Below, in pieces: positions 8,743 through 19,141 of a DNA stretch of 64,000 nucleotides. Both the position numbers and the translations under genes were made by a program. Position 1 is the stretch's first letter. Every line of letters begins with the position of its first letter. Below the pieces are notes generated by a model, which did no database searches, was not told where the DNA came from, and saw only the letters and a program-made list of their open reading frames with translations. This stretch comes from Falsiroseomonas stagni DSM 19981 (lineage in GTDB: Bacteria > Pseudomonadota > Alphaproteobacteria > Acetobacterales > Acetobacteraceae): contig NZ_FOSQ01000008.1 in NCBI RefSeq assembly GCF_900114315.1, forward strand, positions 124,001 to 188,000, written 5' to 3'.

Positions 8743-9270
8743 TCACCCGGCCGGCGGAAACGCCTCGAAGACCAGCATCTCCCGCCCCCGGTAGTGGAAG
8801 CGGTCGCACTCCGCCATGCCGAGGTCGGTCAGCACCGCCCGGCTGGCGTGGTTGCCTTCCCAGGCGACGGCGACGATCCGCTTCAGCCCCCGCCGGAACC
8901 CGAAGGCGAGCGCGGCGCGGGCGGCCTCCCGCGCGTAGCCCTTGCCGCGGCAGGACGGCCACAGCGCGAAGCGCACCGCGACTCCGCGGCCATCCGGGCG
9001 TTCCATCAGCCCTGCGATGCCCAGGAAATCGCCGGTGCCGCGTTCGAAGACGGCCCAGGTGCCGTAGCCCCGGACCAGCCAGAACTCCATGTCGTCCTCA
9101 AGCTCCTCCCGCGCCCGGTCGGGCGTGCGGGTGCCATGGAGCATGAGGCCGAAGGCGGCCTCGTCGGCCTTCAGGCGGATCAAATCGGGCAGGTTCTCCG
9201 GCGCCACGGGACGGAGCGAAAGCCGCTCCGTCGTGATTCCGTTGCCTTCCGCCAGCCTGGCGGGGACCAA
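8743..9270 (-). CDS. GNAT N-acetyltransferase, RimJ/RimL type
   Basis: Acetyl-CoA-dependent acetyltransferase of 175 residues. The order TERLSLRPVAPENLPDL, MEFWLVRGYGTWAVFE, FLGIAGLM, CRGKGYAREAARAAL (acetyl-CoA pyrophosphate loop, Q/RxxGxG/A type) and NHASRAVLTDLGM matches the RimJ/RimL branch, which acetylates protein N termini or small amines. Target unknown. Only a TTG start (9270) is available just downstream of the ettA stop at 9275, so it is probably translated from the ettA transcript. A second, unrelated-in-detail GNAT of the same branch lies at 25.3 kb. Confidence 0.8.
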   Translation of the reverse strand: MVPARLAEGNGITTERLSLRPVAPENLPDLIRLKADEAAFGLMLHGTRTPDRAREELEDDMEFWLVRGYGTWAVFERGTGDFLGIAGLMERPDGRGVAVRFALWPSCRGKGYAREAARAALAFGFRRGLKRIVAVAWEGNHASRAVLTDLGMAECDRFHYRGREMLVFEAFPPAG

Positions 9271-9274
9271 GGTC

Positions 9275-10954
<1,680 letters not shown>

Positions 10955-11026
10955 TGGTTCGGCTTCCGGAGGACGGGCGGGAGGCGGGGGTTTTACCGCG
11001 CCGTACTGGCGGCTGCAAACAGGCCC

Positions 11027-11079
11027 GCAGGGGGACGCCGTCCCCCTGCACCCCCTGCCAAGGGCCAGCGGGCCCTTGG
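11027..11079 (-). repeat. Two-hairpin repeat unit 2a
   Basis: Stem 1 is GCAGGGGGAC/GTCCCCCTGC (11027-11049, loop GCC), then ACCCCCTG, then stem 2 CCAAGGGCC/GGCCCTTGG (11058-11079, loop AGCG). It has the same layout as unit 1 with different but still complementary arms. A near-identical first stem occurs in unit 3a, 22 kb away. Confidence 0.8.
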
Positions 11080-11097
11080 AACCCTTGTATTGACGAT

Positions 11098-11169
11098 GGT
11101 CCAGGGGGCTCTGCCCCCCAAATCTTCCAGAGGGGGCGAATGGGGTGTGGGGAAGGCAGCGCCTTCCCC
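11098..11169 (+). repeat. Two-hairpin repeat unit 2b
   Basis: Opposite orientation to unit 2a. It starts with GGTCCA, then stem GGGGGC/GCCCCC (11104-11118, loop TCT), a longer linker carrying ATGGGGT, and stem GGGGAAGGC/GCCTTCCCC (11149-11169, loop AGC). It ends 8 bases before the stop of the enoyl-CoA hydratase gene. Units 2a and 2b fill most of the 223-nt gap between that gene and ettA. Confidence 0.75.
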
Positions 11170-11177
11170 ACCGGGAC

Positions 11178-11984
11178 TCACCGCCCCTTGAACTGCGGCG
11201 GCCGCTTCTCGAGGAACGCCTTCCGGCCCTCGTTGTAGTCATCGCTCGCGAAGCACGCCTTCACCATGGCGTCGCAGGCGGCCTCGTTCGCCGCGCCGCG
11301 GTCCTTCAGCGCCTCGCCCACGATGAACTTCACGCTGCCGACCGTCAGCGGCGCGTTGCCCGCGATGGTCTTCGCGTAGTCCAGGACGAAGTCTTCCAGC
11401 TTGTCGTTCGGCACCACGCGGTTCACGAGGCCCATGATCCGCGCATCCTCCGCGCCCCACTTCTTCGCGGTGAAGAAGATCTCCTTGGCGAAGGACGGCC
11501 CGACCAGGTCCACCAGGCGGCGGATGCCGGACAGCGGGTAGCCGAGGCCGAGCTTGGCCGCGGGCACGCCGAAGCTCGCCGTCTCACCACAGATGCGCAT
11601 GTCGCAGCAGACGGCGAGTGCGGTGCCGCCGCCGATGCAATGGCCCTGGATCATCGCGATGGTGGGCTTCGGGCATTCGGCCAGCGCGTCATAGACCTTG
11701 GCGGTCTGCGCCTGGTAGGCGGCGACGGCCGCTTCGCCGCTGCGCTCGCTCTCGAACTTGGAGATGTCGGCGCCGCTGACGAAGGCCTTGCCGCCCGCGC
11801 CGGTCACGACGATGACGCGGACCGCATCATCGGCCTTGAAGTCGGCCAGGATACGCTCGGCGGCCTGCCACATCTCCATGGAGACGGCGTTGTGGCGTTC
11901 CGGGTTGTTGAAGGTCATCCAGCCGATGCCATCGGCCTTGCGGGCCAGCATCTTCTCGCTGCCCGTCACCATCATGCCGTCCAT
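11178..11984 (-). CDS. Enoyl-CoA hydratase/isomerase family protein
   Basis: Crotonase-fold enzyme of 268 residues that acts on acyl-CoA thioesters. The two oxyanion-hole segments are visible: GKAFVSGADISKF and IQGHCIGGGTALAVCCDMRI. Positions equal to the catalytic glutamates of classical hydratases are not obvious, and the family also contains isomerases, hydrolases and carboxylate-specific lyases, so the reaction is open. The ATG at 11984 follows GAGGA. Transcribed in the same direction as, and 126 nt downstream of, the CaiB-type CoA transferase, with which it may form a CoA-activation/processing pair for the acid imported by TctCBA. Confidence 0.85.
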   Translation of the reverse strand: MDGMMVTGSEKMLARKADGIGWMTFNNPERHNAVSMEMWQAAERILADFKADDAVRVIVVTGAGGKAFVSGADISKFESERSGEAAVAAYQAQTAKVYDALAECPKPTIAMIQGHCIGGGTALAVCCDMRICGETASFGVPAAKLGLGYPLSGIRRLVDLVGPSFAKEIFFTAKKWGAEDARIMGLVNRVVPNDKLEDFVLDYAKTIAGNAPLTVGSVKFIVGEALKDRGAANEAACDAMVKACFASDDYNEGRKAFLEKRPPQFKGR

Positions 11985-12074
11985 TTTCTGTTCCTCAAAC
12001 GCCGGCGCGGCCTGCTGCCGCTTGGCTTCGCGCCTACGCGCTGTGGCGCTGGTTGCGATGTCGGTCTGTGCGCG

Positions 12075-12092
12075 GGCCGCCTTTCGGCGGCC
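12075..12092 (-). terminator. Hairpin downstream of the CoA transferase gene
   Basis: Perfect 7-bp stem GGCCGCC/GGCGGCC with loop TTTC, 19-36 bases past the stop of the CaiB-type gene. The rest of the 126-nt gap to the hydratase gene holds nothing I recognise. Confidence 0.5.
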
Positions 12093-12110
12093 AACGCCAT
12101 TCCTGGTGTG

Positions 12111-13319
12111 TCAGATCACCTGGCGGGCGCGCAGGTCGTCGATGGTGGCCTTGTCCAGGCCAAGCTCGGCCAGCACCTCATCCGTGTGCTCGCCCAGCTC
12201 CGGCGGGTGCGTCACGATGCTGCTCGGCGTGCGGGACAGGTGGATGGGCTGGCCGACATAGGCGACCTCCCCCTTGTTGCCGCCATTGAGCTTCCCGTTG
12301 AGCCTCTGGGCGATGCCGAGGTGCTGGACCTGCGGGTCGGCGAACATCTCATCCACCTTGTAGATGGGGCCGCAGGGCACGCCGGCATCGTTCAGCGCCG
12401 CCACCCAATGCGCGGTGGTATTGGTCAGCGTCGTCTTCTGGATTTCCGCGTTCAGCTCATCGCGATGCTCGCTGCGGCCGGCGGCGGTCTTGTAGCGGCC
12501 ATCGGCCAGCAAATCGTCGCGGCCGAGCGCCTTGGCGCAGCGTTCCCAGATCTTGTTGCCGCTGGCGGCGATGTTCATGTAGCCGTCGCTGGTGGTGAAG
12601 ACGCCGGTCGGGATGCTGGTCGGGTGGTTGTTGCCGGCCTGCTTCGGCACCTGGCCTTCCATCAGCCAGCGGCTGGCCTGGAAGTCCAGCATGAAGATCT
12701 GCGCCTGCAGCAGCGACGATTGCACCCACTGCCCCTTGCCGGACACTTCCCGCTCCAGCAGCGCGATCATGATGCCCTGCGCGGCGAAGAGCCCGGCGCA
12801 GAGGTCCGCGATCGGGATGCCGACGCGCACCGGCCCCTGGCCCGGCAGGCCGGTGATGGACATCAGGCCGCCCATGCCCTGCGCGATCTGGTCGAAGCCC
12901 GGCCGCGTGGCATAGGGGCCGTCCTGCCCGAAGCCGCTGATGGAGGCATAGACAAGCTTCGGGTTCACCGCCGACAGCGCCTCGTAATCGATGCCGAGCC
13001 GCTTCTTCACATCCGGCCGAAAGTTCTCGACGACGACGTCGGCCTTCTCCACCAGCTTCTTCAGCAGCGCGACGCCGTCGGGCGACTTCAGGTTCAGCGT
13101 CATCGCCCGCTTGTTGCGGTGCAGGTTCTGGAAGTCCGACCCCGCGCGCGGGCCGCCCATCGGGTCGCCCTCATCGAGGGCGGGTGGCAGCTCGATCTTG
13201 ATGACATTGGCGCCCCAATCGGCCAGCTGGCGCACGCAGGTGGGGCCGGAGCGCACGCGGGTGAGGTCGAGCACCGTGAAGCGCGACAGGGCAGAGGAAG
13301 CCTGGGGGGCCTGGGTCAT
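12111..13319 (-). CDS. CaiB/BaiF family CoA transferase (family III)
   Basis: Family III CoA transferase of 402 residues that moves CoA between carboxylic acids through a catalytic aspartate. Typical landmarks are VLDLTRVRSGPTCVRQLADWGA, IKIELP, DFQNLHRNKRAMTLNLK, VVVENFRPDV and ISGFGQDGPYATRPGFDQIAQ, which contains the expected aspartate. Substrate not deducible. It is divergent from the GntR regulator across a ~107-nt intergenic region containing a CTGTTGACAG palindrome. Together with the downstream enoyl-CoA hydratase-like gene and the TctCBA system, it suggests uptake and CoA activation of a di- or tricarboxylate. Confidence 0.9.
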   Translation of the reverse strand: MTQAPQASSALSRFTVLDLTRVRSGPTCVRQLADWGANVIKIELPPALDEGDPMGGPRAGSDFQNLHRNKRAMTLNLKSPDGVALLKKLVEKADVVVENFRPDVKKRLGIDYEALSAVNPKLVYASISGFGQDGPYATRPGFDQIAQGMGGLMSITGLPGQGPVRVGIPIADLCAGLFAAQGIMIALLEREVSGKGQWVQSSLLQAQIFMLDFQASRWLMEGQVPKQAGNNHPTSIPTGVFTTSDGYMNIAASGNKIWERCAKALGRDDLLADGRYKTAAGRSEHRDELNAEIQKTTLTNTTAHWVAALNDAGVPCGPIYKVDEMFADPQVQHLGIAQRLNGKLNGGNKGEVAYVGQPIHLSRTPSSIVTHPPELGEHTDEVLAELGLDKATIDDLRARQVI

Positions 13320-13386
13320 CGGTGGTTTCTCCTGGACCGCGACTGTCTAGCACCGCCCCCCGCCGGCGCAAATCCGCCTCCGCCAA

Positions 13387-13396
13387 CTGTTGACAG
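13387..13396. promoter_or_regulatory. Candidate operator in the CaiB/GntR divergent region
   Basis: CTGT-TG-ACAG inverted repeat between the two divergent start codons. It also contains TTGACA (13390-13395) in the orientation of gntR, though I see no good -10 element behind it. GntR/FadR-type regulators usually bind short palindromes of this kind next to their own gene, so this is a plausible autoregulatory site. Confidence 0.35.
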
Positions 13397-13426
13397 ATGG
13401 CAGTCCGCATCGGCACCCTCCGCGCC

Positions 13427-14227
13427 ATGGAGGACATGTCCCAAGCCGAGCGTGGTACCGCGCCCAGCGCGCTGGAGATCGTGCGCACGCGCTCGCTCGC
13501 CTCCCTCGTCGCCCAGGAAATCGAACGCATGATCCTCTCCGGCGCCCTGCCGGCGGGGGAACGCCTGAACGAACAGCAGCTGGCCGCGCAGCTTCGCGTC
13601 TCCCGCGGTCCGGTGCGGGAAGCGGTGCGGGGGCTGGAGCGTTCGGGCCTGGTCGTCGCGGTGCGCAACCAGGGCAGCTATGTCCGCACCGTCAGCGCGC
13701 AGGAAGCGCTGGAGATCTACGACCTGCGCGCCGCCATCACGGGCCTGGCCTGCGCGCGGCTCGCGGAATCCGCTTCACCCGCCCAGATGGCCGCGCTGCG
13801 GGCGCTGGTGAAGCGGATGGACACGGCGCGCCGCGCCGACGACCCACCCAGCTACTACGCCGCCAACCTCGAATTCCATGCCGCCCTGCTGGGTTTCGGC
13901 GGCGGCCCGCGATCCCAGCGCCTGTATGAGGACCTCGGCAACGAGCTCCACCTGTTCCGCCGCCGCGCTTTGGTGCAGCCGGAGAACATGCGGGAGAGCA
14001 ATGCCGAACACGCCGCCATCCTGAAGGCGATCGCCGCCGGGGATGCACCCGCCGCGCGCGCCGCCGGCGAAGCCCATATCGCCGGCGGCAAGCGCCGCTT
14101 CCGCGCGACCGATACCACGACAACGCCCGGCAAAGGGCGCAAGGGAGAAAACGACGATGACCAGGACGATCCATCGCCGCCACCTGCTGATGGCCGGCGC
14201 GGCGGCCGCACTCGCCGCGCCGACTAG
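13427..14227 (+). CDS. GntR family transcriptional regulator, FadR/FCD subfamily
   Basis: Regulator of 266 residues. The N-terminal winged helix is SLASLVAQEIERMILSGALP ... LNEQQLAAQLRVSRGPVREAVRGLERSGLV. The C-terminal FCD ligand-binding domain (~95-240) has YDLRAAITGLACARLAE and AEHAAILKAIAAGDAPAARAAGEAHI, with the usual metal-binding Asp/His positions. It is divergent from the CoA transferase and directly upstream of tctCBA, so it likely controls both in response to the transported acid. Start uncertain: ATG 13427, 13436 or 13397. The last ~24 residues are translated from the first 71 bases of the next gene in another frame, an unusually long overlap. Confidence 0.88.
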   Translation: MEDMSQAERGTAPSALEIVRTRSLASLVAQEIERMILSGALPAGERLNEQQLAAQLRVSRGPVREAVRGLERSGLVVAVRNQGSYVRTVSAQEALEIYDLRAAITGLACARLAESASPAQMAALRALVKRMDTARRADDPPSYYAANLEFHAALLGFGGGPRSQRLYEDLGNELHLFRRRALVQPENMRESNAEHAAILKAIAAGDAPAARAAGEAHIAGGKRRFRATDTTTTPGKGRKGENDDDQDDPSPPPADGRRGGRTRRAD

Positions 14228-15131
14228 CCTCCGCGCGCAGGAACGCTTCCCCTCCCGCACGATCGAGGTCGTGACCCATGCCGGCGTCGGCGGCGGCACG
14301 GACATCACGGCGCGGATGATGATGGTGCAGGCGCCTGGCGAATTCGGGCAGGAATTCACCGTGGTGAACCGCACGGCCGGCAGCGGCGCGCAGGCGCTGC
14401 AATACCTGGCCAGCAAGCCCGCCGATGGCCACACCATCATCCTGGTGACGCAGACGCATCTGCTGACGCAGATCCGCAACCCCAGCCTGCCGCAATTCGG
14501 GGACCTCATCCCCCTGGCCCGCGCCACGGCCGATCCGCAGCTGGTGCTGGTGCGGCGCGACAGCCCCTTCCGCACGCCGGCGGACCTGATCGCGGCCGGC
14601 AAGGCGCGGTCGCTGCGCTTCGGCGGCACGCATGTCGGCGGCGTCGACCATGTGACGATCCACACCTTCGGCCGCGCCGCCGGCCTCCAGCGGCCCACCC
14701 TGGTGCCGTTCCGCGGCGGCGGGGAGATCGTGATCAACCTGGTCGGCGGCAACATCGACACCGCCGTGGTGAATCCCGGTGAGGCCGAGGCCCAGCTCCG
14801 CGCCGGCGAACTCCGCCCGCTGATGTCGCTGGCGGACAGCCGCATCGCCGCCTTCGGCGAATTGCCGACGGCGAAGGAACTCGGCATCGACGCCACGGGC
14901 TACACGCTGCGCGGCTTCTGCGTGCTGAAGGGCACGCCGGAGGATCGGGTCACGCGCCTCGAACAGGGCCTGATCCGCGCCATGTCCGGGCCGATCTACA
15001 CGACCTATCTGCAGAACACCGGCCAGGCGCCGGACAGCGTGACGGGGCGGGAAGCCTGGGGCGCGCAGCTGGCGGCCTTCAACAATGACGGGCGGGAGGC
15101 CCTGACCGCGCTCGGCCTGCTGCGCGGATGA
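14157..15131 (+). CDS. tctC: TTT solute-binding receptor TctC
   Basis: Periplasmic carboxylate receptor of 324 residues. Signal peptide MTRTIHRRHLLMAGAAAALA with cleavage after the following Ala/Thr-rich stretch. Mature start FPSRTIEVVTHAGVGGGTDI, then NRTAGSGAQALQYLASKPADGHTI and VPFRGGGEIVINLVGGNID, all typical of Bug proteins. The ATG at 14157 has AAGGGAG upstream and opens inside the gntR coding region. It overlaps tctB by ATGA, so it is the dedicated receptor of the complete TctCBA system. Confidence 0.9.
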   Translation: MTRTIHRRHLLMAGAAAALAAPTSLRAQERFPSRTIEVVTHAGVGGGTDITARMMMVQAPGEFGQEFTVVNRTAGSGAQALQYLASKPADGHTIILVTQTHLLTQIRNPSLPQFGDLIPLARATADPQLVLVRRDSPFRTPADLIAAGKARSLRFGGTHVGGVDHVTIHTFGRAAGLQRPTLVPFRGGGEIVINLVGGNIDTAVVNPGEAEAQLRAGELRPLMSLADSRIAAFGELPTAKELGIDATGYTLRGFCVLKGTPEDRVTRLEQGLIRAMSGPIYTTYLQNTGQAPDSVTGREAWGAQLAAFNNDGREALTALGLLRG

Positions 15132-15586
15132 TCAGGCGCTTCGGGTCGAGCCAGGTCTCGGCGCTTCTCGTCGGGCTGGTCGCTGTGGCGGCCTTTGCCG
15201 CGACCTATGGCTTCGATCCGGTGCCGGATGGCCTGCCGGGGCTGGGCGCGGTGGAATTCCCGCGCCTGGTCTGCCTGCTGCTGGCGGGCATGGCGGTGCT
15301 GCTGTTCCTGCAGGAATCACCCCCACATGATCCGGAAACGGCGCCGCCCATCGGCCGCGACGCCTGGATGATCTTCGCCGCCTGCCTGGCCGCCGTGCCG
15401 CTGATGGCGACCATCGGCATGCTCGGCACCATCGCCGTCTTTCTGGTGGTCGCGGGGCGGCTGTGGGGGGAGACGCGCTGGCCGCTGCTGGTCGGCGTCT
15501 CGCTGGGGATGACGGCGGTGATCTGGCTGGTTTTCGTGAAGATCTTCAGGCTGACCCTGCCGGGCGGCTGGCTGTTCGGGGGCTAG
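15128..15586 (+). CDS. tctB: TTT small membrane subunit TctB
   Basis: Small integral membrane subunit of 152 residues with four predicted helices (residues ~10-30, 45-62, 80-105, 118-140), the normal size and topology of TctB. Sequence conservation in this family is low; the call rests on topology and on its position between tctC (ATGA overlap) and tctA (5-nt gap). Together with TctA it forms the secondary transporter driven by an ion gradient. Confidence 0.85.
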   Translation: MIRRFGSSQVSALLVGLVAVAAFAATYGFDPVPDGLPGLGAVEFPRLVCLLLAGMAVLLFLQESPPHDPETAPPIGRDAWMIFAACLAAVPLMATIGMLGTIAVFLVVAGRLWGETRWPLLVGVSLGMTAVIWLVFVKIFRLTLPGGWLFGG

Positions 15587-15590
15587 GGTC

Positions 15591-17078
15591 TTGGAAGCGT
15601 TCCTCGGCGGCCTCGCCATCCTGCTCGACCCCTATGTCATGCTGATGGTGCTGCTCGGCACTGTGCTCGGGATCTTCGTCGGCGCGCTACCCGGCATCAG
15701 CGGGTCCACCACCATCGCGCTGCTGCTGCCGATGACGATCAGCATGGGCCCCGTGCCGGCCATCTGCTTCCTCGGCGCCATCTACTGCGCGGCGAATTTC
15801 GGCGGATCGATCACCGCCATCATGGTGAATGCCCCGGGCGATCCCTCCGCCAGCGCAACCGCACTGGAGGGCTTCAAGATGGCGGAGAAGGGGCAGGCGG
15901 GGCTCGCCCTCGGCATGTCCGCGATCAGCAGCGCCATCGGCGGCATCGTCAGCATCGTCGTGCTGATCTTCGCCGCGCCACTGCTGGCGCGCGCCGCCTA
16001 TTCCTTCGGCCCGCCGGAATACTTCGCCCTCGCGCTGTTCGGGCTTTCGATGTGCGCGGCCATCGGCGGCGACAGTGCGCTGAAGAACCTGATGGCCGCG
16101 GCGCTCGGCCTGCTGATCGCCACCGTCGGCATGGACCTGACCACGGGCGTGGAGCGCTATGCCTTCGGCGTCATGGAATTGTCGGACGGCATCGGCTTCG
16201 TCCCCGTCCTCATCGGGCTTTTCGCGGTGGGGGAGATGCTGGACCAGGCGACGCGCCGGTTCGGGAAACCCGCGATCATCGCGCTCGATGCCGCGCGGGT
16301 GCCGGGGATGGCGGAGATGCGGAAATGCTGGCGGTCCATCTGGATCGGCAGTGGCATCGGCACCTTCATCGGCGCGCTGCCGGCACTCGGCGCCACGACG
16401 GCAGCACTGATCGGCTACAACGAGACGAAGCGCTGGTCGAAGCACCAGCATGAATTCGGCCATGGCAGCATCGAGGGCGTGGCCGGGCCGGAAGCCGCGA
16501 ACAACGCGGCCGTCGGCGGTTCCATGGTGCCGACGCTGGCGCTCGGCATCCCCGGCAGCGCCACCACCGCCATCATCCTGGCAGGGCTGATCGTGCAGGG
16601 CGTGCGGCCGGGGCCGCACCTGTTCACGGAACAGCCGACGCTGCTCTATGCCGTCTTCGCCTCGATGCTCGCGGCCAACATCTTCTACCTGGTGATGGGG
16701 CTGACCATGGCGAAGTTCTTCGCCCGCATCAGCCTGATCCCGCCCGCCTTCCTGTGGCCTTCCGTCTTCGCGCTATCGCTGATCGGCGCCTATGGGCCGA
16801 ACCAGTCCATGGGCGATGTCTGGGTGATGCTGGCGGCCGGCGTCGTCGGCCTGCTGTTCCGCCGCGCCGGCTTCTCCCCTGCCCCGCTCATCATGGGCCT
16901 GGTGCTGGGCGGCATGGTGGAGGAGACGCTGAAGCAATCCCTGCTGATCTTCGGGGACGACCTGACCGGCTTCCTGCACCGCCCCATCGCGATGACGCTG
17001 ATCGTGGTGACGCTGGCGGGCCTGTCCTGGCCGCTGGTGGCGCGGCTGCTGCGGGGGGTGCGCGGCGCGCGCGCCTGA
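15591..17078 (+). CDS. tctA: TTT large membrane subunit TctA
   Basis: Main transport subunit of 495 residues with about twelve hydrophobic segments. TctA signatures are clear: GIFVGALPGISGSTTIALLLPMT, YCAANFGGSITAIMVNAPGD, the internally repeated GTFIGALPALGATTAALIGYN, and GVAGPEAANNAAVGGSMVPTL followed by LGIPGSATTAI. The repeated PG and PGD/PGS loops form the substrate path. The start is TTG at 15591; no ATG is close. It is the only TctA in the window, while four receptors are encoded. Confidence 0.93.
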   Translation: MEAFLGGLAILLDPYVMLMVLLGTVLGIFVGALPGISGSTTIALLLPMTISMGPVPAICFLGAIYCAANFGGSITAIMVNAPGDPSASATALEGFKMAEKGQAGLALGMSAISSAIGGIVSIVVLIFAAPLLARAAYSFGPPEYFALALFGLSMCAAIGGDSALKNLMAAALGLLIATVGMDLTTGVERYAFGVMELSDGIGFVPVLIGLFAVGEMLDQATRRFGKPAIIALDAARVPGMAEMRKCWRSIWIGSGIGTFIGALPALGATTAALIGYNETKRWSKHQHEFGHGSIEGVAGPEAANNAAVGGSMVPTLALGIPGSATTAIILAGLIVQGVRPGPHLFTEQPTLLYAVFASMLAANIFYLVMGLTMAKFFARISLIPPAFLWPSVFALSLIGAYGPNQSMGDVWVMLAAGVVGLLFRRAGFSPAPLIMGLVLGGMVEETLKQSLLIFGDDLTGFLHRPIAMTLIVVTLAGLSWPLVARLLRGVRGARA

Positions 17079-17100
17079 CCGCACGGATGCGTGAGGGGGC

Positions 17101-17129
17101 GCCACTCCCGCAACCCGGGCGGGGGTGGC
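17101..17129 (+). terminator. Terminator hairpin after tctA
   Basis: GCCACTCCCGC/GCGGGGGTGGC, 11 bp with one U-G pair and loop AACCCGG, followed by GGTTTG. It starts 23 bases after the tctA stop. The remaining ~160 nt before the kinase gene are GC-rich and show no recognisable promoter. Confidence 0.6.
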
Positions 17130-17289
17130 GGTTTGACATTCCCCTGATGGAACGCTTCGCTCGCATGACCGGCCGTGCCGGACCGGGAAGGGCCGGATGC
17201 CGGCCGCCCCGGCCCGCACCGGCCGGAGCCCCTGGATCCTGCCCATGCCCGCCGCGCCCGCCCCATGCCCCCTGCGCCGCCTATGACCG

Positions 17290-19134
17290 ATGCCGGATAG
17301 GCGCCTGCGCTTCCTGGCGGAGGGAGGTGCCCTGGGTGCCCTCATGCGGGATCATGACTGGGCCTCGACGCCAATCGGCGCGCCGGAGGACTGGCCCCAG
17401 GCGCTGAAGACCGTGGTCGGCATCATGCTCGGCTCCCGCCAGCCCATGTTCGTGGCCTGGGGTCCCGAACGGACCATGCTCTACAACGACGGCTACGCGG
17501 TGCTCTGCGGCGCCCGCCATCCCGCCGCGCTCGGCCGCCCCTTCCGGGCGGTATGGTTCGACATCATGGATGAGGTCGGCCCCATCCTGGAACGCGCCTT
17601 CGCGGGGGAGGCGACGCATATGGATGAGCTCGCCCTCCTCATGACCCGCCACGGCTACCCGGAGGAGGCGCATTTCTCCTTCTCCTACACCCCCGTGCGG
17701 GATGAGGAGGGGCGCGTCGCCGGCATGTTCTGCGCCTGCGCGGAAATCACCGCCCGCGTCCAGGCCGAACGCCGGCAGGCCTTCAGCCTGGCGCTCGACC
17801 AGGCGCTGCGGGAGATCGCCGAACCACCGGCGCTGGCGGAGGCCGCGGTCCGCCTGCTCGGCCAGCATCTGCACGCCGGCCGCTGCGGCTATGCGGAGGC
17901 GGTGGAAGGCGGCATGGCCGCCGTCGCGGAATGGGGCGATGGCAGCCTGCCCCTGCTGCCGCCCGGCGCGCCCCTGCCGGCGGATCCCGCCCCCGGCCTC
18001 GCCGTGCCGCTGCCCGGGCAGGGCGGGACGGCGGGGCTGCTGCACCTCCACCAGGCCACGCCCCGCCGCTGGCTGCCGGCAGAGGAGATCCTGCTGCGGG
18101 AGATGGCGGCGCGCATCGCCGCGGCCCTTGCCCGCGCGCGGGCCGAGGCCGCGCTGCGCGCGAGCGAGGCGCGGTGGCGCGGCCTGTTCGCGGCCATGCA
18201 TGAGGGCTTCGCGCTGTGCGAGATGGTGCGGGACGAGGAAGGCCGCGACATCGACCTGCGCTACATCGAGGTGAACGATGCCTGGGAACGCCTGACCGGC
18301 ATCAGCCGCGAAGCCGCGGAGGGGCAGCTGGTCACGCGCCTCATCCCCGGGATCGAGCCCTTCTGGATCGAGACCTATGGCCGCGTGGTGCGGACCGGGG
18401 AGCCCGCGCATGTCGAATACCGCGTCGGGACGCTGGGCGCGTGGTTCGAGGTCTTCGCCTATCGCACGGAGCCCGGCCGCTTCGCCGCGCTGTTCCTGAA
18501 CGTGACGGAACGCAAGGCGTCGGAGGAACGCCAGGCCCTGCTGGCGCGGGAGGTCGACCACCGCGCCAAGAATGCGCTGGCGGTGGTGATGGCGGCACTC
18601 CGGCTGACGCGGGCGGAGACGCTGCCGGCCTATCGCACCGCGGTGGAAGGGCGCGTCGCGGCGCTGGCGCGGGCGCAGACGCTGCTGGCGACCGAAAGCT
18701 GGTCGGGGGCGGAATTGCAGCGCCTGCTGGAAGGCGAATTGCGCCCCTTCGTGGCGGAGGGCCAGACCCTGCGCCTGGAAGGCCCGGCGGTCCATCTGCA
18801 GGGCCGCGCGGTGCAGCCGGTGGCGATGGCGATCCACGAGCTCGCGACGAATGCCACCAAGCATGGCGCGCTGTCCGTCGCCGGCGGCGGCATCACGGTG
18901 CGCTGGTCCGTGGATGCGGCCGCGACCCTGCTGCACCTGCATTGGCAGGAGGAAGGCGGCCCGCCCGCCGTCGCGCCGCAGCGCCAGGGCTTCGGCACCC
19001 GCGTGCTGGAAGCGACCATCCGCGGGCAACTCGGTGGCAGCATCACCGTGGCCTGGTCGCCCGGCGGGCTGGCCTGCTCGATGACGCTGCCGCTGGCGGG
19101 ACCGGTGGCGGAGGCGCCGGCGATCCCGGAGTGA
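17290..19134 (+). CDS. HWE-type sensor histidine kinase with PAS, GAF-like and PAS domains
   Basis: Soluble sensor kinase of 614 residues; no membrane segments are visible. Order: PAS (~30-155, with FVAWGPERTMLYNDGYA), a GAF-like domain (~165-290), a second PAS (~300-415, ending FLNVTERKASEER), then an HWE kinase. The dimerisation motif is EVDHRAKNALAVV with phospho-acceptor His424. The ATPase N-box is HELATNATKHGAL and the late glycine box is QGFGTRVLEATIRGQLGG. HWE kinases are typical of alphaproteobacteria and often act in light or general stress signalling. No response regulator is adjacent, so it is an orphan kinase. The signal is unknown; the first PAS lacks an obvious LOV cysteine motif. 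Confidence 0.88.
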   Translation: MPDRRLRFLAEGGALGALMRDHDWASTPIGAPEDWPQALKTVVGIMLGSRQPMFVAWGPERTMLYNDGYAVLCGARHPAALGRPFRAVWFDIMDEVGPILERAFAGEATHMDELALLMTRHGYPEEAHFSFSYTPVRDEEGRVAGMFCACAEITARVQAERRQAFSLALDQALREIAEPPALAEAAVRLLGQHLHAGRCGYAEAVEGGMAAVAEWGDGSLPLLPPGAPLPADPAPGLAVPLPGQGGTAGLLHLHQATPRRWLPAEEILLREMAARIAAALARARAEAALRASEARWRGLFAAMHEGFALCEMVRDEEGRDIDLRYIEVNDAWERLTGISREAAEGQLVTRLIPGIEPFWIETYGRVVRTGEPAHVEYRVGTLGAWFEVFAYRTEPGRFAALFLNVTERKASEERQALLAREVDHRAKNALAVVMAALRLTRAETLPAYRTAVEGRVAALARAQTLLATESWSGAELQRLLEGELRPFVAEGQTLRLEGPAVHLQGRAVQPVAMAIHELATNATKHGALSVAGGGITVRWSVDAAATLLHLHWQEEGGPPAVAPQRQGFGTRVLEATIRGQLGGSITVAWSPGGLACSMTLPLAGPVAEAPAIPE

Positions 19135-19141
19135 CGGGAGT

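Noticed and set aside
17133-17138. TTGACA before the HWE kinase gene as a promoter
   Set aside because: No acceptable -10 element 15-19 nt downstream, and it lies over 150 nt from the start codon.
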